From the NCBI GenBank assembly GCA_934371915.1, contig CAKROE010000021.1, positions 1 to 32,931 on the forward strand: DNA of 32,931 nucleotides, read 5' to 3'. Of this stretch, positions 15,600 through 22,239 are shown in pieces (positions within the stretch are counted from its first letter, which is position 1; each line of letters opens with the position of its first letter). The position numbers were made by a program, and so were the translations under genes. The notes beneath the pieces are model-generated. The model was not told the origin of the DNA. It searched no databases and worked only from the letters and a program-made list of their open reading frames with translations. The DNA comes from an uncultured Blautia sp. (GTDB lineage Bacteria; Bacillota; Clostridia; Lachnospirales; Lachnospiraceae).

Positions 15600-17834
15600 T
15601 TACTGCAGCGCATCGAGTCCGCTTGTATCACTTACCGGGATCCAGTTGATTTCCGGATTGCTGCTGTTAAATGTATCTGCCTCCGGCTGATCCATGCGGA
15701 ATGACTGTTCTACGCTGCCATATACAAGCGTTCCTTCCTGTATGCTGATACGGCTGATTTCCATCATGCCGGTACCTCTGGAGAAATTCACTGTCAGCAG
15801 ACCGTTCCCGTCTCCTGCCAGATGCACACCCGTTGCAATCTGATCGCCCTGAATCGGGACAAGTTCGGAACCGTTACATGTAAACACACGAATATCATAC
15901 ATATAAAATGCAGTAGATGGGTACATGGCTGCCACACCCAGTTCCTGCACTCCATCACCATTGATATCACTTACAAAATAATAGTAATCACTGCTTCCGT
16001 TTCCATTCGGGAAATCATATTCCCCGTTCTGGACACCTGTCAGAACTCCCTCATAAATTCCACGAAGATCTCCTGAATTTGCACCGGAAGCACTTTCACC
16101 TGCTTCTGCCACCGGTGCGGCTTCCGCATTTTCTGCAGATACCTGAGATTCCGGAGATGCCTGCGCATCCAGAACTTTCGGTGCATTTTCACCGGTTGCT
16201 TCCACAATTTCAACAATTCGATATTTTCCGTCACCTGCATCTCGCATGATGGCCTTTTTATTTACATCGGTCATTTCCATTTCGCCCGTGTCATCACTGT
16301 ACTTCTCTTTGTGATAAGTATAAAAAACAGCCAGTTCATCACTTGTGGTCTCTGTACCGGTGATTGTCGCATTTGCTGTATAATTCAGTGTTGCAGGCAC
16401 AAATCCCAGATATTCACCCTGTACATTGATGCCGCCTGCCTCGTCATTATCATTTTCTTCGGTAAACTGATAATCCGTAAACGAAGAAAACATTCGATTT
16501 ACATCAGAAAGTCGATAAAAATGACTGTAGTCTTCACCATATCCTATGTACTCAATGTAGTTTCCGTCTGTTTCTGCTGTCTGGCAGAGTGAATTTACCA
16601 GCAATGCAATATCCATATCAGAAAATCCGCCCTCCGGAATCGTCTCCGGGCCATAGGAAAGCACAAACTGCAGTTCGTCTTTTGTAAGATTTCCTTCAAC
16701 CACCGATGGGTAATCCGGCTCAACCGTAGAGATTGCCGGTGTCGGAGTCGGCTGTGGCGTTGCGGTTGGCTCCGGCGTTGCGGTTGCTTCCGGGATTGTC
16801 GTCACCTCCGAAGTCTCTGTCTCTTCATTTATATTCTCGTTTGCAGCATTCTCGGCCGCTGTCTCATTTTTCTGTCCATTCCACTGCACGACACCGTAAG
16901 CTGCGCCTCCGGCCACACATACAGCTACAACTACAGCCGCTGCTTTTCCTGCTGCGGTATGGAAAAATCCGGCCTTTGCTGCTTTAGTGGCAGCATTGCC
17001 CGCAGATTTTGCAGTTCCGACGTTGGTACCGCCAGAAGTTTTTCCTGCATTTTCTGCTGCCTGTTCTCCGGATTTTTCTTCTGTTGTCTCTGCTGAAGTC
17101 TCTCCTGCATTTTCTGCCCCCTGCTGTCCGGAAGTCTGACGGAGGATTTTCTCTTCGATGGATTTTCCATCTGCAATAAAGGATTTCTCTGCCGCCATAA
17201 CCTCTCTGTCGGAACGAAGCAGATATACAAGAAGTACGATTGGAGCCACACTGTAGAGCTTGTAGCCTTTTTTCTGCAGTTCTTCTGCTTTAACTTTGAG
17301 ATTTTTTCTTCCGTAATTTAAGCGCGATTTGACCGTGTTTTCCGAACAGTCCATTGCCTCGGCGATCTCCGAAATAGATGCTCCCTCAATATGAAACATC
17401 AAAATACACATGCGCTGTTCTTCCGAAAGTGAATCCATCAGAGAGTGTACCAGTTCTCGCGTCTCTTCTCTTGTATATGCCATTTCCGGCTGGTTTTCAG
17501 GATTTTCATCTTCTACATCGTAGGTAAACTCCTCCCCTTCATTGTCCACTGCAACATCGGTGAACAGAAGAGGATTTTTCCTTACCAGTGCGTTTTTGGC
17601 AGTGTTGGCAACAATCGTGCCAAGCCATCCTTCAAAAGCCTCCGGCTCACTGAGTTTGTCCAGTTTGGAAAACGCTTTCATATAAGCTTCCTGCAGGACA
17701 TCTTCGGCAGCCTCTTTATTTTTCATATACTGCAATGCCAGATAATATTTGCTTTTGTAAGTTTTTTCATATAAAAATGAAAATCCCTGTTCTTCACCCT
17801 TTTGGGCTTTTTCGATTGCTTCTCTGTAATCCAT
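15600..17834 (-). CDS. ECF-type sigma factor fused to membrane segment and exported domain
   Basis: A 744-aa one-piece protein. Residues 10-85 are sigma region 2 (EAAEDVLQEAYMKAFSKLDKL, FEGWLGTIVANTAKN) and 128-185 are region 4 (EEQRMCILMFHIEGASISEIAEAMDCSENTVKSRLNYGRK). A hydrophobic stretch follows at 196-206. Then come a Gly/Ala/Glu-rich linker, a clear transmembrane helix at about 297-318 (AAAVVVAVCVAGGAAYGVV), and a Thr/Pro linker (ATPEPTATPQPTPTP). A roughly 375-residue exported part has a DxNxDGxxEL Ca-binding-like loop near 623-632. No separate anti-sigma gene is adjacent. The arrangement suggests that signals outside the cell control sigma activity through tethering or cleavage. GGGAGAG precedes the ATG. 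Last gene of a unit starting at 18358, overlapping the 58-aa ORF by 41 bp. Confidence 0.88.
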   Translation of the reverse strand: MDYREAIEKAQKGEEQGFSFLYEKTYKSKYYLALQYMKNKEAAEDVLQEAYMKAFSKLDKLSEPEAFEGWLGTIVANTAKNALVRKNPLLFTDVAVDNEGEEFTYDVEDENPENQPEMAYTREETRELVHSLMDSLSEEQRMCILMFHIEGASISEIAEAMDCSENTVKSRLNYGRKNLKVKAEELQKKGYKLYSVAPIVLLVYLLRSDREVMAAEKSFIADGKSIEEKILRQTSGQQGAENAGETSAETTEEKSGEQAAENAGKTSGGTNVGTAKSAGNAATKAAKAGFFHTAAGKAAAVVVAVCVAGGAAYGVVQWNGQKNETAAENAANENINEETETSEVTTIPEATATPEPTATPQPTPTPAISTVEPDYPSVVEGNLTKDELQFVLSYGPETIPEGGFSDMDIALLVNSLCQTAETDGNYIEYIGYGEDYSHFYRLSDVNRMFSSFTDYQFTEENDNDEAGGINVQGEYLGFVPATLNYTANATITGTETTSDELAVFYTYHKEKYSDDTGEMEMTDVNKKAIMRDAGDGKYRIVEIVEATGENAPKVLDAQASPESQVSAENAEAAPVAEAGESASGANSGDLRGIYEGVLTGVQNGEYDFPNGNGSSDYYYFVSDINGDGVQELGVAAMYPSTAFYMYDIRVFTCNGSELVPIQGDQIATGVHLAGDGNGLLTVNFSRGTGMMEISRISIQEGTLVYGSVEQSFRMDQPEADTFNSSNPEINWIPVSDTSGLDALQ

Positions 17835-17970
17835 TTTTTTCTCTCTCCCTGTATAAAATTTCTTTGTATGTCCCTATGCAATATTCCGGTGTCTCGTCCA
17901 TTTCTTCCATAAAAAAATTCATGTCCAGACGGATAAGATTCACCACCCACTGCATCAGTTTATTTTTCAC
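17794..17970 (-). CDS. 58-aa small protein, GTG start, overlaps sigma gene
   Basis: A short frame easily missed because it starts with GTG. The start has GAGGTGA 6 nt upstream. It encodes 58 residues beginning VKNKLMQWVVNLIRLDMNFF, then acidic EEMDETPEY, then a basic tail ending RSNRKSPKG. It begins 37 bp after the stop of the 116-aa gene and its 3' end overlaps the start of the sigma gene in another frame. Position between two genes of one operon, with a good ribosome binding site, argues that it is translated and may couple translation of the sigma factor. The N-terminal half could form an amphipathic helix. Function unknown; no family recognised. Confidence 0.6.
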   Translation of the reverse strand: MKNKLMQWVVNLIRLDMNFFMEEMDETPEYCIGTYKEILYREREKNGLQRSNRKSPKG

Positions 17971-18007
17971 TGTATCACCTCAGGTTTCTGTCCGAAATGC
18001 TGTCAGT

Positions 18008-18358
18008 CTATGCTGTACTGTCCAGCAATTCCAGAATCTCATCCATAATAAACGCCTCCAGATATTCGCCAATTGCTTTACATCCTTTTTTCTCCGCCAG
18101 AACGTTCATCTGTTCGAGCCCGTCTGTCAGAGGAAATAAAATACGGCTTCTTTCTTCCTCCGGTGTAGACCGCCACTGTGAAAGTGCAAGCTGCTGCTTT
18201 TCCTCCAGTTCGTAAACCGCCTGCTCGATTTCTTTACATGACGTGCGAAGCTCTTCCATATATGGAAGCTTCTCCCGCCGGCATCGTCTTATGATCACCT
18301 GATAATGTCCCAGTTCCTGCAAAAGCTGCATAATCTGTTTTTCATATGGTAATGACAT
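18008..18358 (-). CDS. small helical protein of unknown function, first in sigma operon
   Basis: A 116-aa, charged, all-helical protein with no signal peptide or membrane segment. Residues 30-75 (KLPYMEELRTSCKEIEQAVYELEEKQQLAL) look like a coiled-coil or helical hairpin. The C-terminal part (CKAIGEYLEAFIMDEILELLDSTA) is amphipathic. I do not recognise a named family. GGGAGGTGA precedes the ATG. It opens the operon 18358 to 15600 behind promoter module D, followed by the 58-aa ORF and the tethered sigma factor. The context suggests a regulator or partner of that sigma factor, but nothing in the protein itself shows this. Confidence 0.75.
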   Translation of the reverse strand: MSLPYEKQIMQLLQELGHYQVIIRRCRREKLPYMEELRTSCKEIEQAVYELEEKQQLALSQWRSTPEEERSRILFPLTDGLEQMNVLAEKKGCKAIGEYLEAFIMDEILELLDSTA

Positions 18359-18392
18359 GATTTCACCTCCCTGTCTTTTGTGCTGTTACTAT

Positions 18393-18420
18393 AAAGACAG
18401 GGAGATTTGAAAAAAAGTTT
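18393..18420 (-). promoter_or_regulatory. ECF-type promoter element, copy D
   Basis: On the minus strand AAAC (18420-18417), 18 bp, GTCTTTATAG (GTC at 18398-18396), 38 bp upstream of the ATG of the 116-aa protein. It has the same spacing as copies A, B and E. Confidence 0.6.
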
Positions 18421-18461
18421 TATGTTTTTGAAAATTTTAAAGAATTTTTTATCCGATATAG

Positions 18462-18490
18462 ATTTTATAGCATCTACAAAAAGACGTCAA
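18462..18490 (-). promoter_or_regulatory. sigma-A type promoter with inverted repeat, copy D
   Basis: On the minus strand TTGACG (18490-18485), 17 bp, TAAAAT (18467-18462). The surrounding TAGATGCTATAAAATCTATA is nearly identical to copies A and C. It drives the tethered-sigma operon and lies just past the stop of the methyltransferase gene. Confidence 0.7.
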
Positions 18491-18529
18491 TGCATGACAA
18501 TAATTTCAGATATATTTATTTTAGAAATT

Positions 18530-19354
18530 TTATTTCTTACCAAGTTCCCAGAAAGCGACTGCACTTGCAGCAGCTACATTGAGAGAATCCACACCATGAG
18601 ACATCGGAATTTTCACGGTGTAATCGCAGTCTGCGATCGTGTCGGATGCCAGACCGTCTCCCTCCGTACCGAGAACGATGGCAAGTTTTTCTTCTGCATG
18701 AAGCTGCGGATCATCAATACTGAAAGAATCCTCCCGCAGTGCCATTGCCACGGTTTTGAAGCCGAGTTCCCGAAGAGTCTGCATACCGGTATCCGGCCAG
18801 GAAGTTTTTTTGTCAAAATAAGTCCACGGAATCTGAAAGACCGTGCCCATGCTTACGCGGGACGCACGGCGGTAAAGCGGGTCACTGCAGCCACCTGTCA
18901 GAAGCACCGCATCCATGTGGAGTGCTGCCGCGGAGCGAAAAATCGCACCAATATTTGTCGGATTTACTACATTTTCCAAAATTGCTATGCGGCTGGTATT
19001 CTGGCAGATTTCCTCGACAGTCGGAAGGGTGCGGCGTTTCATGACGCAGAGCAGTCCTCTCGTCAGAGCATAGCCGGTCAGTTTTACAAGGATTTCATAT
19101 TCTGCTGTATATACAGGGGTCTGCGAAAAACGTGCCAGAAGTTCTTTTGCCTCACCCTCAATATCCTTATGCTCAACCAGAAATGAAATCGGTTCATAGC
19201 CTGCGCTGCACGCACGCTCAATCACCTTCGGGCTTTCTGCAATAAAAAGTCCCGGGAACGGTTCGTTATACCGCCGGAGCTGTACCTCTGATGTTCTCGC
19301 ATAAATGTCCAGCTCCGGTGCATTAAAATCATTAATTTCTATGATGTTGTTCAC
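18530..19354 (-). CDS. TrmH/SpoU-family RNA 2'-O-methyltransferase
   Basis: A 274-aa SPOUT methyltransferase that uses S-adenosylmethionine to methylate ribose in tRNA or rRNA; the target is not predictable. The three family motifs are intact: motif 1 with ENVVNPTNIGAIFRSAAAL (127-145), motif 2 with IVLGTEGDGL (226-235) and motif 3 with IPMSHGVDSLNVAAASAVAF (249-268). The N-terminal 110 residues are the usual substrate-binding extension (FIAESPKVIERA). The start codon is GTG at 19354, chosen for GGAG 8 nt upstream. It begins 58 bp after the anti-sigma stop codon; I see no convincing promoter in the gap, so it may be read from the ECF operon. Confidence 0.93.
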   Translation of the reverse strand: MNNIIEINDFNAPELDIYARTSEVQLRRYNEPFPGLFIAESPKVIERACSAGYEPISFLVEHKDIEGEAKELLARFSQTPVYTAEYEILVKLTGYALTRGLLCVMKRRTLPTVEEICQNTSRIAILENVVNPTNIGAIFRSAAALHMDAVLLTGGCSDPLYRRASRVSMGTVFQIPWTYFDKKTSWPDTGMQTLRELGFKTVAMALREDSFSIDDPQLHAEEKLAIVLGTEGDGLASDTIADCDYTVKIPMSHGVDSLNVAAASAVAFWELGKK

Positions 19355-19412
19355 GATGCTCTCCTTTAAATTTCTCTAACTTTTACTTTTAATTTTTCGG
19401 CAAAATCGCAGC

Positions 19413-20141
19413 TCATTCAGCGCTCCAGATCAGGTGACACTTCGCTGCAAGCTCCTGTTCTTTTTGCTGCGCTTTGTCCGGCTCATCCTGATAATCCCAG
19501 AGAGCAAATGCCTCTTTTATATTTTCCGGATCTACATAATAAACATTTTCGATACCGGTCGGCAATGAAGTTTCATCAGTGGCTGTATCCGTCAGGCGGT
19601 CATGTGCCTTCTGAAACTCATCAGGATCAAACATCAGATTCTCTGCATCCTGCGCAGATGGGTAATTTTTACGTATCCACGCCGTCTCGGAAAGCATGTA
19701 AAACATGTTTTTCTGGTCCACGGATAAGATAGCTGTCTTATGTCCGTCCGGGTCGATTTTACTGTATATTTTACCGTCTTTCACAGTCATTCCGGCATCG
19801 TCCCAGGATATATAAGTCTTTTTGTCATAATACCAGTAATGCCCGATTCCACTCGCAAACAGCACAAGTACTGCTGCTAAAATAATGGAAATAATACGTT
19901 TCCGACGGATACGTCTGCGGATTTTTTTTAATGGTGCAATCTCAGTACGGTGGTCTGAATTCCTCTCTGCATTCCCTGAAACAGTCCGCAACTGATTCTC
20001 TTTTTTCATTTCATCCAGCATTTTGCGACAGGCTGCACACTCTTTCAGATGTTCTTCTACAAGCTGTCTGCTGTCCTCACTGACCATATCATCAATATAA
20101 AGCGGAAGCAGATCTTCAATAATATTACAGTTGATCTTCAT
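19413..20141 (-). CDS. zinc-finger anti-sigma factor, single-pass membrane protein
   Basis: A 242-aa transmembrane regulator. The N-terminal 45 residues form a ZAS-type anti-sigma domain: CNIIEDLLPLYIDDMVS, then the zinc motif HLKECAACR (His31, Cys35, Cys38). A very basic stretch (KKIRRRIRRKR) precedes one membrane helix at 83-103. The exported C-terminal 140 residues are soluble and acidic, with no named domain recognised. It should hold the neighbouring sigma factor inactive until an envelope signal releases it. The gene overlaps the sigma gene by 17 bp, so the two are translated together. GGGAGG precedes the ATG. Confidence 0.9.
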   Translation of the reverse strand: MKINCNIIEDLLPLYIDDMVSEDSRQLVEEHLKECAACRKMLDEMKKENQLRTVSGNAERNSDHRTEIAPLKKIRRRIRRKRIISIILAAVLVLFASGIGHYWYYDKKTYISWDDAGMTVKDGKIYSKIDPDGHKTAILSVDQKNMFYMLSETAWIRKNYPSAQDAENLMFDPDEFQKAHDRLTDTATDETSLPTGIENVYYVDPENIKEAFALWDYQDEPDKAQQKEQELAAKCHLIWSAE

Positions 20142-20622
20142 CGTCTAATTCCTCCCTGATTTTTTTGCATGCACGATGATAAGTAACTCTCGCCCAGCTT
20201 TCACTTTTGCCAAACAGATCTGATATATCACTAAATGACAGTTCTCCAAATACCCGGAGGGAAAAGACTTCTTTGTACGGTTCCGAAAGTTTATGCAGGA
20301 CTTTGTGGACACGAAATGCCGTTTCTTTGTCCGAAAAATCCCGAACAAAATCAGCAGAAAATACCTCTTCTGACAACTCATTCTGCGCTTCCGGTGCATA
20401 TTTTTTATTCTTTTTCAGATAGTCATAATATGTGTTTTTGGAGATCTGGCAGAGCCATACCCGCAGGTCACATTCCCCTCTGAAATCGTCGACTTTTTTC
20501 AGTGCTTTGAAGAATGTTTCCTGTGTAAGTTCCTCTGCAATGTGGGTATTGTGTGAAAGCGAGAGCAGATAGCGGTATACGACTGTGAAATATTTCTCGT
20601 ATACTTCCTGAATATTCAGCAT
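20125..20622 (-). CDS. ECF RNA polymerase sigma factor
   Basis: A 165-aa sigma-70 family factor with region 2 at about 5-75 (YEKYFTVVYRYLLSLSHNTHIAEELTQETFFKAL, then FRGECDLRVWLCQISKNTYYDYLK) and region 4 at about 105-158 (LSEPYKEVFSLRVFGELSFSDISDLFGKSESWARVTYHRACKKI). It is the size of a minimal ECF factor. It pairs with the overlapping zinc anti-sigma gene. Upstream is a TAAC-N18-GTCATA element, as expected for autoregulation, so this factor is the best candidate for recognising the AAC-N18-GTC promoters elsewhere in the window. AGAGAGGAG precedes the ATG. Confidence 0.94.
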   Translation of the reverse strand: MLNIQEVYEKYFTVVYRYLLSLSHNTHIAEELTQETFFKALKKVDDFRGECDLRVWLCQISKNTYYDYLKKNKKYAPEAQNELSEEVFSADFVRDFSDKETAFRVHKVLHKLSEPYKEVFSLRVFGELSFSDISDLFGKSESWARVTYHRACKKIREELDDEDQL

Positions 20623-20661
20623 TTGTTTCTCCTCTCTTTGTACTCTTGTCCTCCTTCACAT

Positions 20662-20692
20662 ATATGACGATATATGAGATAAAAACGTTACA
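20662..20692 (-). promoter_or_regulatory. ECF-type promoter element, copy E (sigma autoregulation)
   Basis: On the minus strand TGTAACG (TAAC at 20690-20687), 18 bp, CGTCATATA (GTC at 20668-20666), about 40 bp upstream of the ECF sigma ATG. This is the most classical ECF promoter of the set (TGTAAC/CGTC). Confidence 0.7.
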
Positions 20693-20746
20693 GATTTTTA
20701 TAAAAAATCACTCGATTTTCTATAATCTATGTAATTTATTCCTCTT

Positions 20747-21565
20747 TTATCTATTCTTCAGCCATATACATGCAAGTTCCATCCACGACTGACATTCCGG
20801 CTGTATACAGCCGCCATCTTCGTGACTTGTTTCTTCATTTGCAAGGCTGAGTCCATGTCCGCCGACAGGATATATATGCATCTCTACCGGCACATGATTT
20901 CTTCGTAATGCCTCAAAAAATAAAATTGAATTTTCAACCGAAACTGTATCATCTGTGACAGTATGCCAGAGAAATGTCGGCGGCGTGTCCGGACTTACCT
21001 GTAATTCCAGTGACTGTTCTCTCCTTTTTGTTTCGTCATGGCATTCTTCTCCCAGCAGACATTCAAACGAACCTTCATGTGCAAATTTTCCGGATGTGAT
21101 CACCGGATAACTGAGGATCATACCATTCGGTTTTATCATTTCAGGGTTTGTATCCAGATGCTCTGAAAGAAATGTTTTTTTCCAGAAAACACCAAGACTC
21201 GCTGCAAGATGTGCCCCTGCCGAAAATCCCTGTAAGATAATTCTGTTCGTATCAATATGCAGTTTGTCCGCATGTTTTCTCAGATATAACACGGTCTTTG
21301 CAAGCTGCATAAGCGCCAGAGGATATCTAGCCGGAGCAACACTGTAACGCAAAATCACAGCATGATAACCCTTCGCAAGATACTGCATCGCAATCGGTTC
21401 TGCCTCTCGATCTGAAGTCATTGCATAACCACCTCCCGGGCAGATTACAATAACCGGACGCATTTTTTGAGGATGCATTTCTACGGAATTATCCAGAATA
21501 TATGTATATAAATCGGCTGTCTCCTCATATCCATCAACTTTGATTTCTATCTTTTTATAAAGCAT
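20747..21565 (-). CDS. alpha/beta hydrolase, carbohydrate-esterase-like
   Basis: A 272-aa cytoplasmic esterase/lipase-type hydrolase. The oxyanion-hole motif CPGGGYAM is at 42-49 and the nucleophile elbow is GFSAGAHLAA with Ser115. A probable acid Asp206 is in VTDDTV and the catalytic His237 in VGGHGLS. The pattern is that of the BD-FAE/acetyl-xylan-esterase-like group common in gut Firmicutes, so deacetylation of sugars is plausible; the substrate is not determinable. It follows the GNAT gene by 15 bp and has AAGAGGAAA before the ATG. The pair are likely co-transcribed from the promoter at 22113-22141. Confidence 0.88.
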   Translation of the reverse strand: MLYKKIEIKVDGYEETADLYTYILDNSVEMHPQKMRPVIVICPGGGYAMTSDREAEPIAMQYLAKGYHAVILRYSVAPARYPLALMQLAKTVLYLRKHADKLHIDTNRIILQGFSAGAHLAASLGVFWKKTFLSEHLDTNPEMIKPNGMILSYPVITSGKFAHEGSFECLLGEECHDETKRREQSLELQVSPDTPPTFLWHTVTDDTVSVENSILFFEALRRNHVPVEMHIYPVGGHGLSLANEETSHEDGGCIQPECQSWMELACIWLKNR

Positions 21566-21580
21566 TCAGTTTCCTCTTTC

Positions 21581-22072
21581 TTACAGCACATAATAGTGCG
21601 GAATAATATCTTCGTAATGTCCGTCCGGCATGCGGAAACCACCCGGGATCACACCGAGTTTTGTAAATCCGATGCGCTCATAAAGGTGCAGCGCATGTGT
21701 ATTTGATGCAACCACTGCGTTAAACTGCATGACACGGAATCCTTTTTCTTTTGCCATTCTCAGACAGTCAAGTACCAGTTTTTCTCCGATATGTTCGCCC
21801 CTGATATCGCGGCGTACCGCATAACTTGCATTGCTGATATGTCCACATCTTCCTATATTATTCGGGTGCAGAATATAAAGTCCGACCACTTCACCTGTCT
21901 CCGTATTTTCTGCAATTCCGGTATACGTCTGTTCTTTAAAAAAAGCATCCCCAACTTCTGCGGTAAGATCCTCTTCCTGCGGAAAAGCCACTCCGTCATC
22001 TACAACCTGGTTCCAGATCTCGCTTGCTGCTGCCGCATCCTCCGTACGATATTCTCTTATTTCTATCTTCAT
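21581..22072 (-). CDS. GNAT-family N-acetyltransferase
   Basis: A 163-aa acetyl-CoA-dependent acyltransferase. The GNAT fold can be followed: beta-strand IEIREYRTEDAAAASEIWNQV, a central YAVRRDIRGEHIGEKLVLDCLRMAKEKG block with the acetyl-CoA pyrophosphate loop, and the C-terminal ASNTHALHLYERIGFTKLGVIPGGFR. The YEDIIPHYYVL end resembles phosphinothricin/amino-acid acetyltransferase-like members. Acceptor substrate unknown. AGGAGG precedes the ATG and a strong sigma-A promoter lies upstream. First gene of a two-gene operon with the esterase. Confidence 0.9.
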   Translation of the reverse strand: MKIEIREYRTEDAAAASEIWNQVVDDGVAFPQEEDLTAEVGDAFFKEQTYTGIAENTETGEVVGLYILHPNNIGRCGHISNASYAVRRDIRGEHIGEKLVLDCLRMAKEKGFRVMQFNAVVASNTHALHLYERIGFTKLGVIPGGFRMPDGHYEDIIPHYYVL

Positions 22073-22112
22073 GTCAAACTACCTCCTGTAACAAAAACTT
22101 ATGCACTCTATC

Positions 22113-22141
22113 TGTATACCACGTTAAAGTTTTCCCGTCAA
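22113..22141 (-). promoter_or_regulatory. promoter of the GNAT-esterase operon
   Basis: On the minus strand TTGACG (22141-22136), 17 bp, TATACA (22118-22113). It begins just after the terminator of the kinase operon. Confidence 0.75.
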
Positions 22142-22151
22142 TGAAGATTTC

Positions 22152-22190
22152 AAAAAAGCAGATTCTATGTCGTTATCACATAAAATCTGC
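22152..22190 (-). terminator. terminator of the kinase genes
   Basis: On the minus strand a 13-bp stem GCAGATTTTATGT/ACATAGAATCTGC (one G-U pair), 7-nt loop, then six T. It lies 50 bp beyond the stop of the last hybrid kinase. Confidence 0.9.
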
Positions 22191-22239
22191 CCCAATTATC
22201 TTTATCTTCTTATTTTCTAAACAAAATATATTATTTCTT

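Noticed and set aside
17723..17950. A 75-aa minus-strand frame overlapping the sigma gene start
   Set aside because: It is a shadow frame without a ribosome binding site; the GTG-started frame at 17794-17970 in another phase is better supported.
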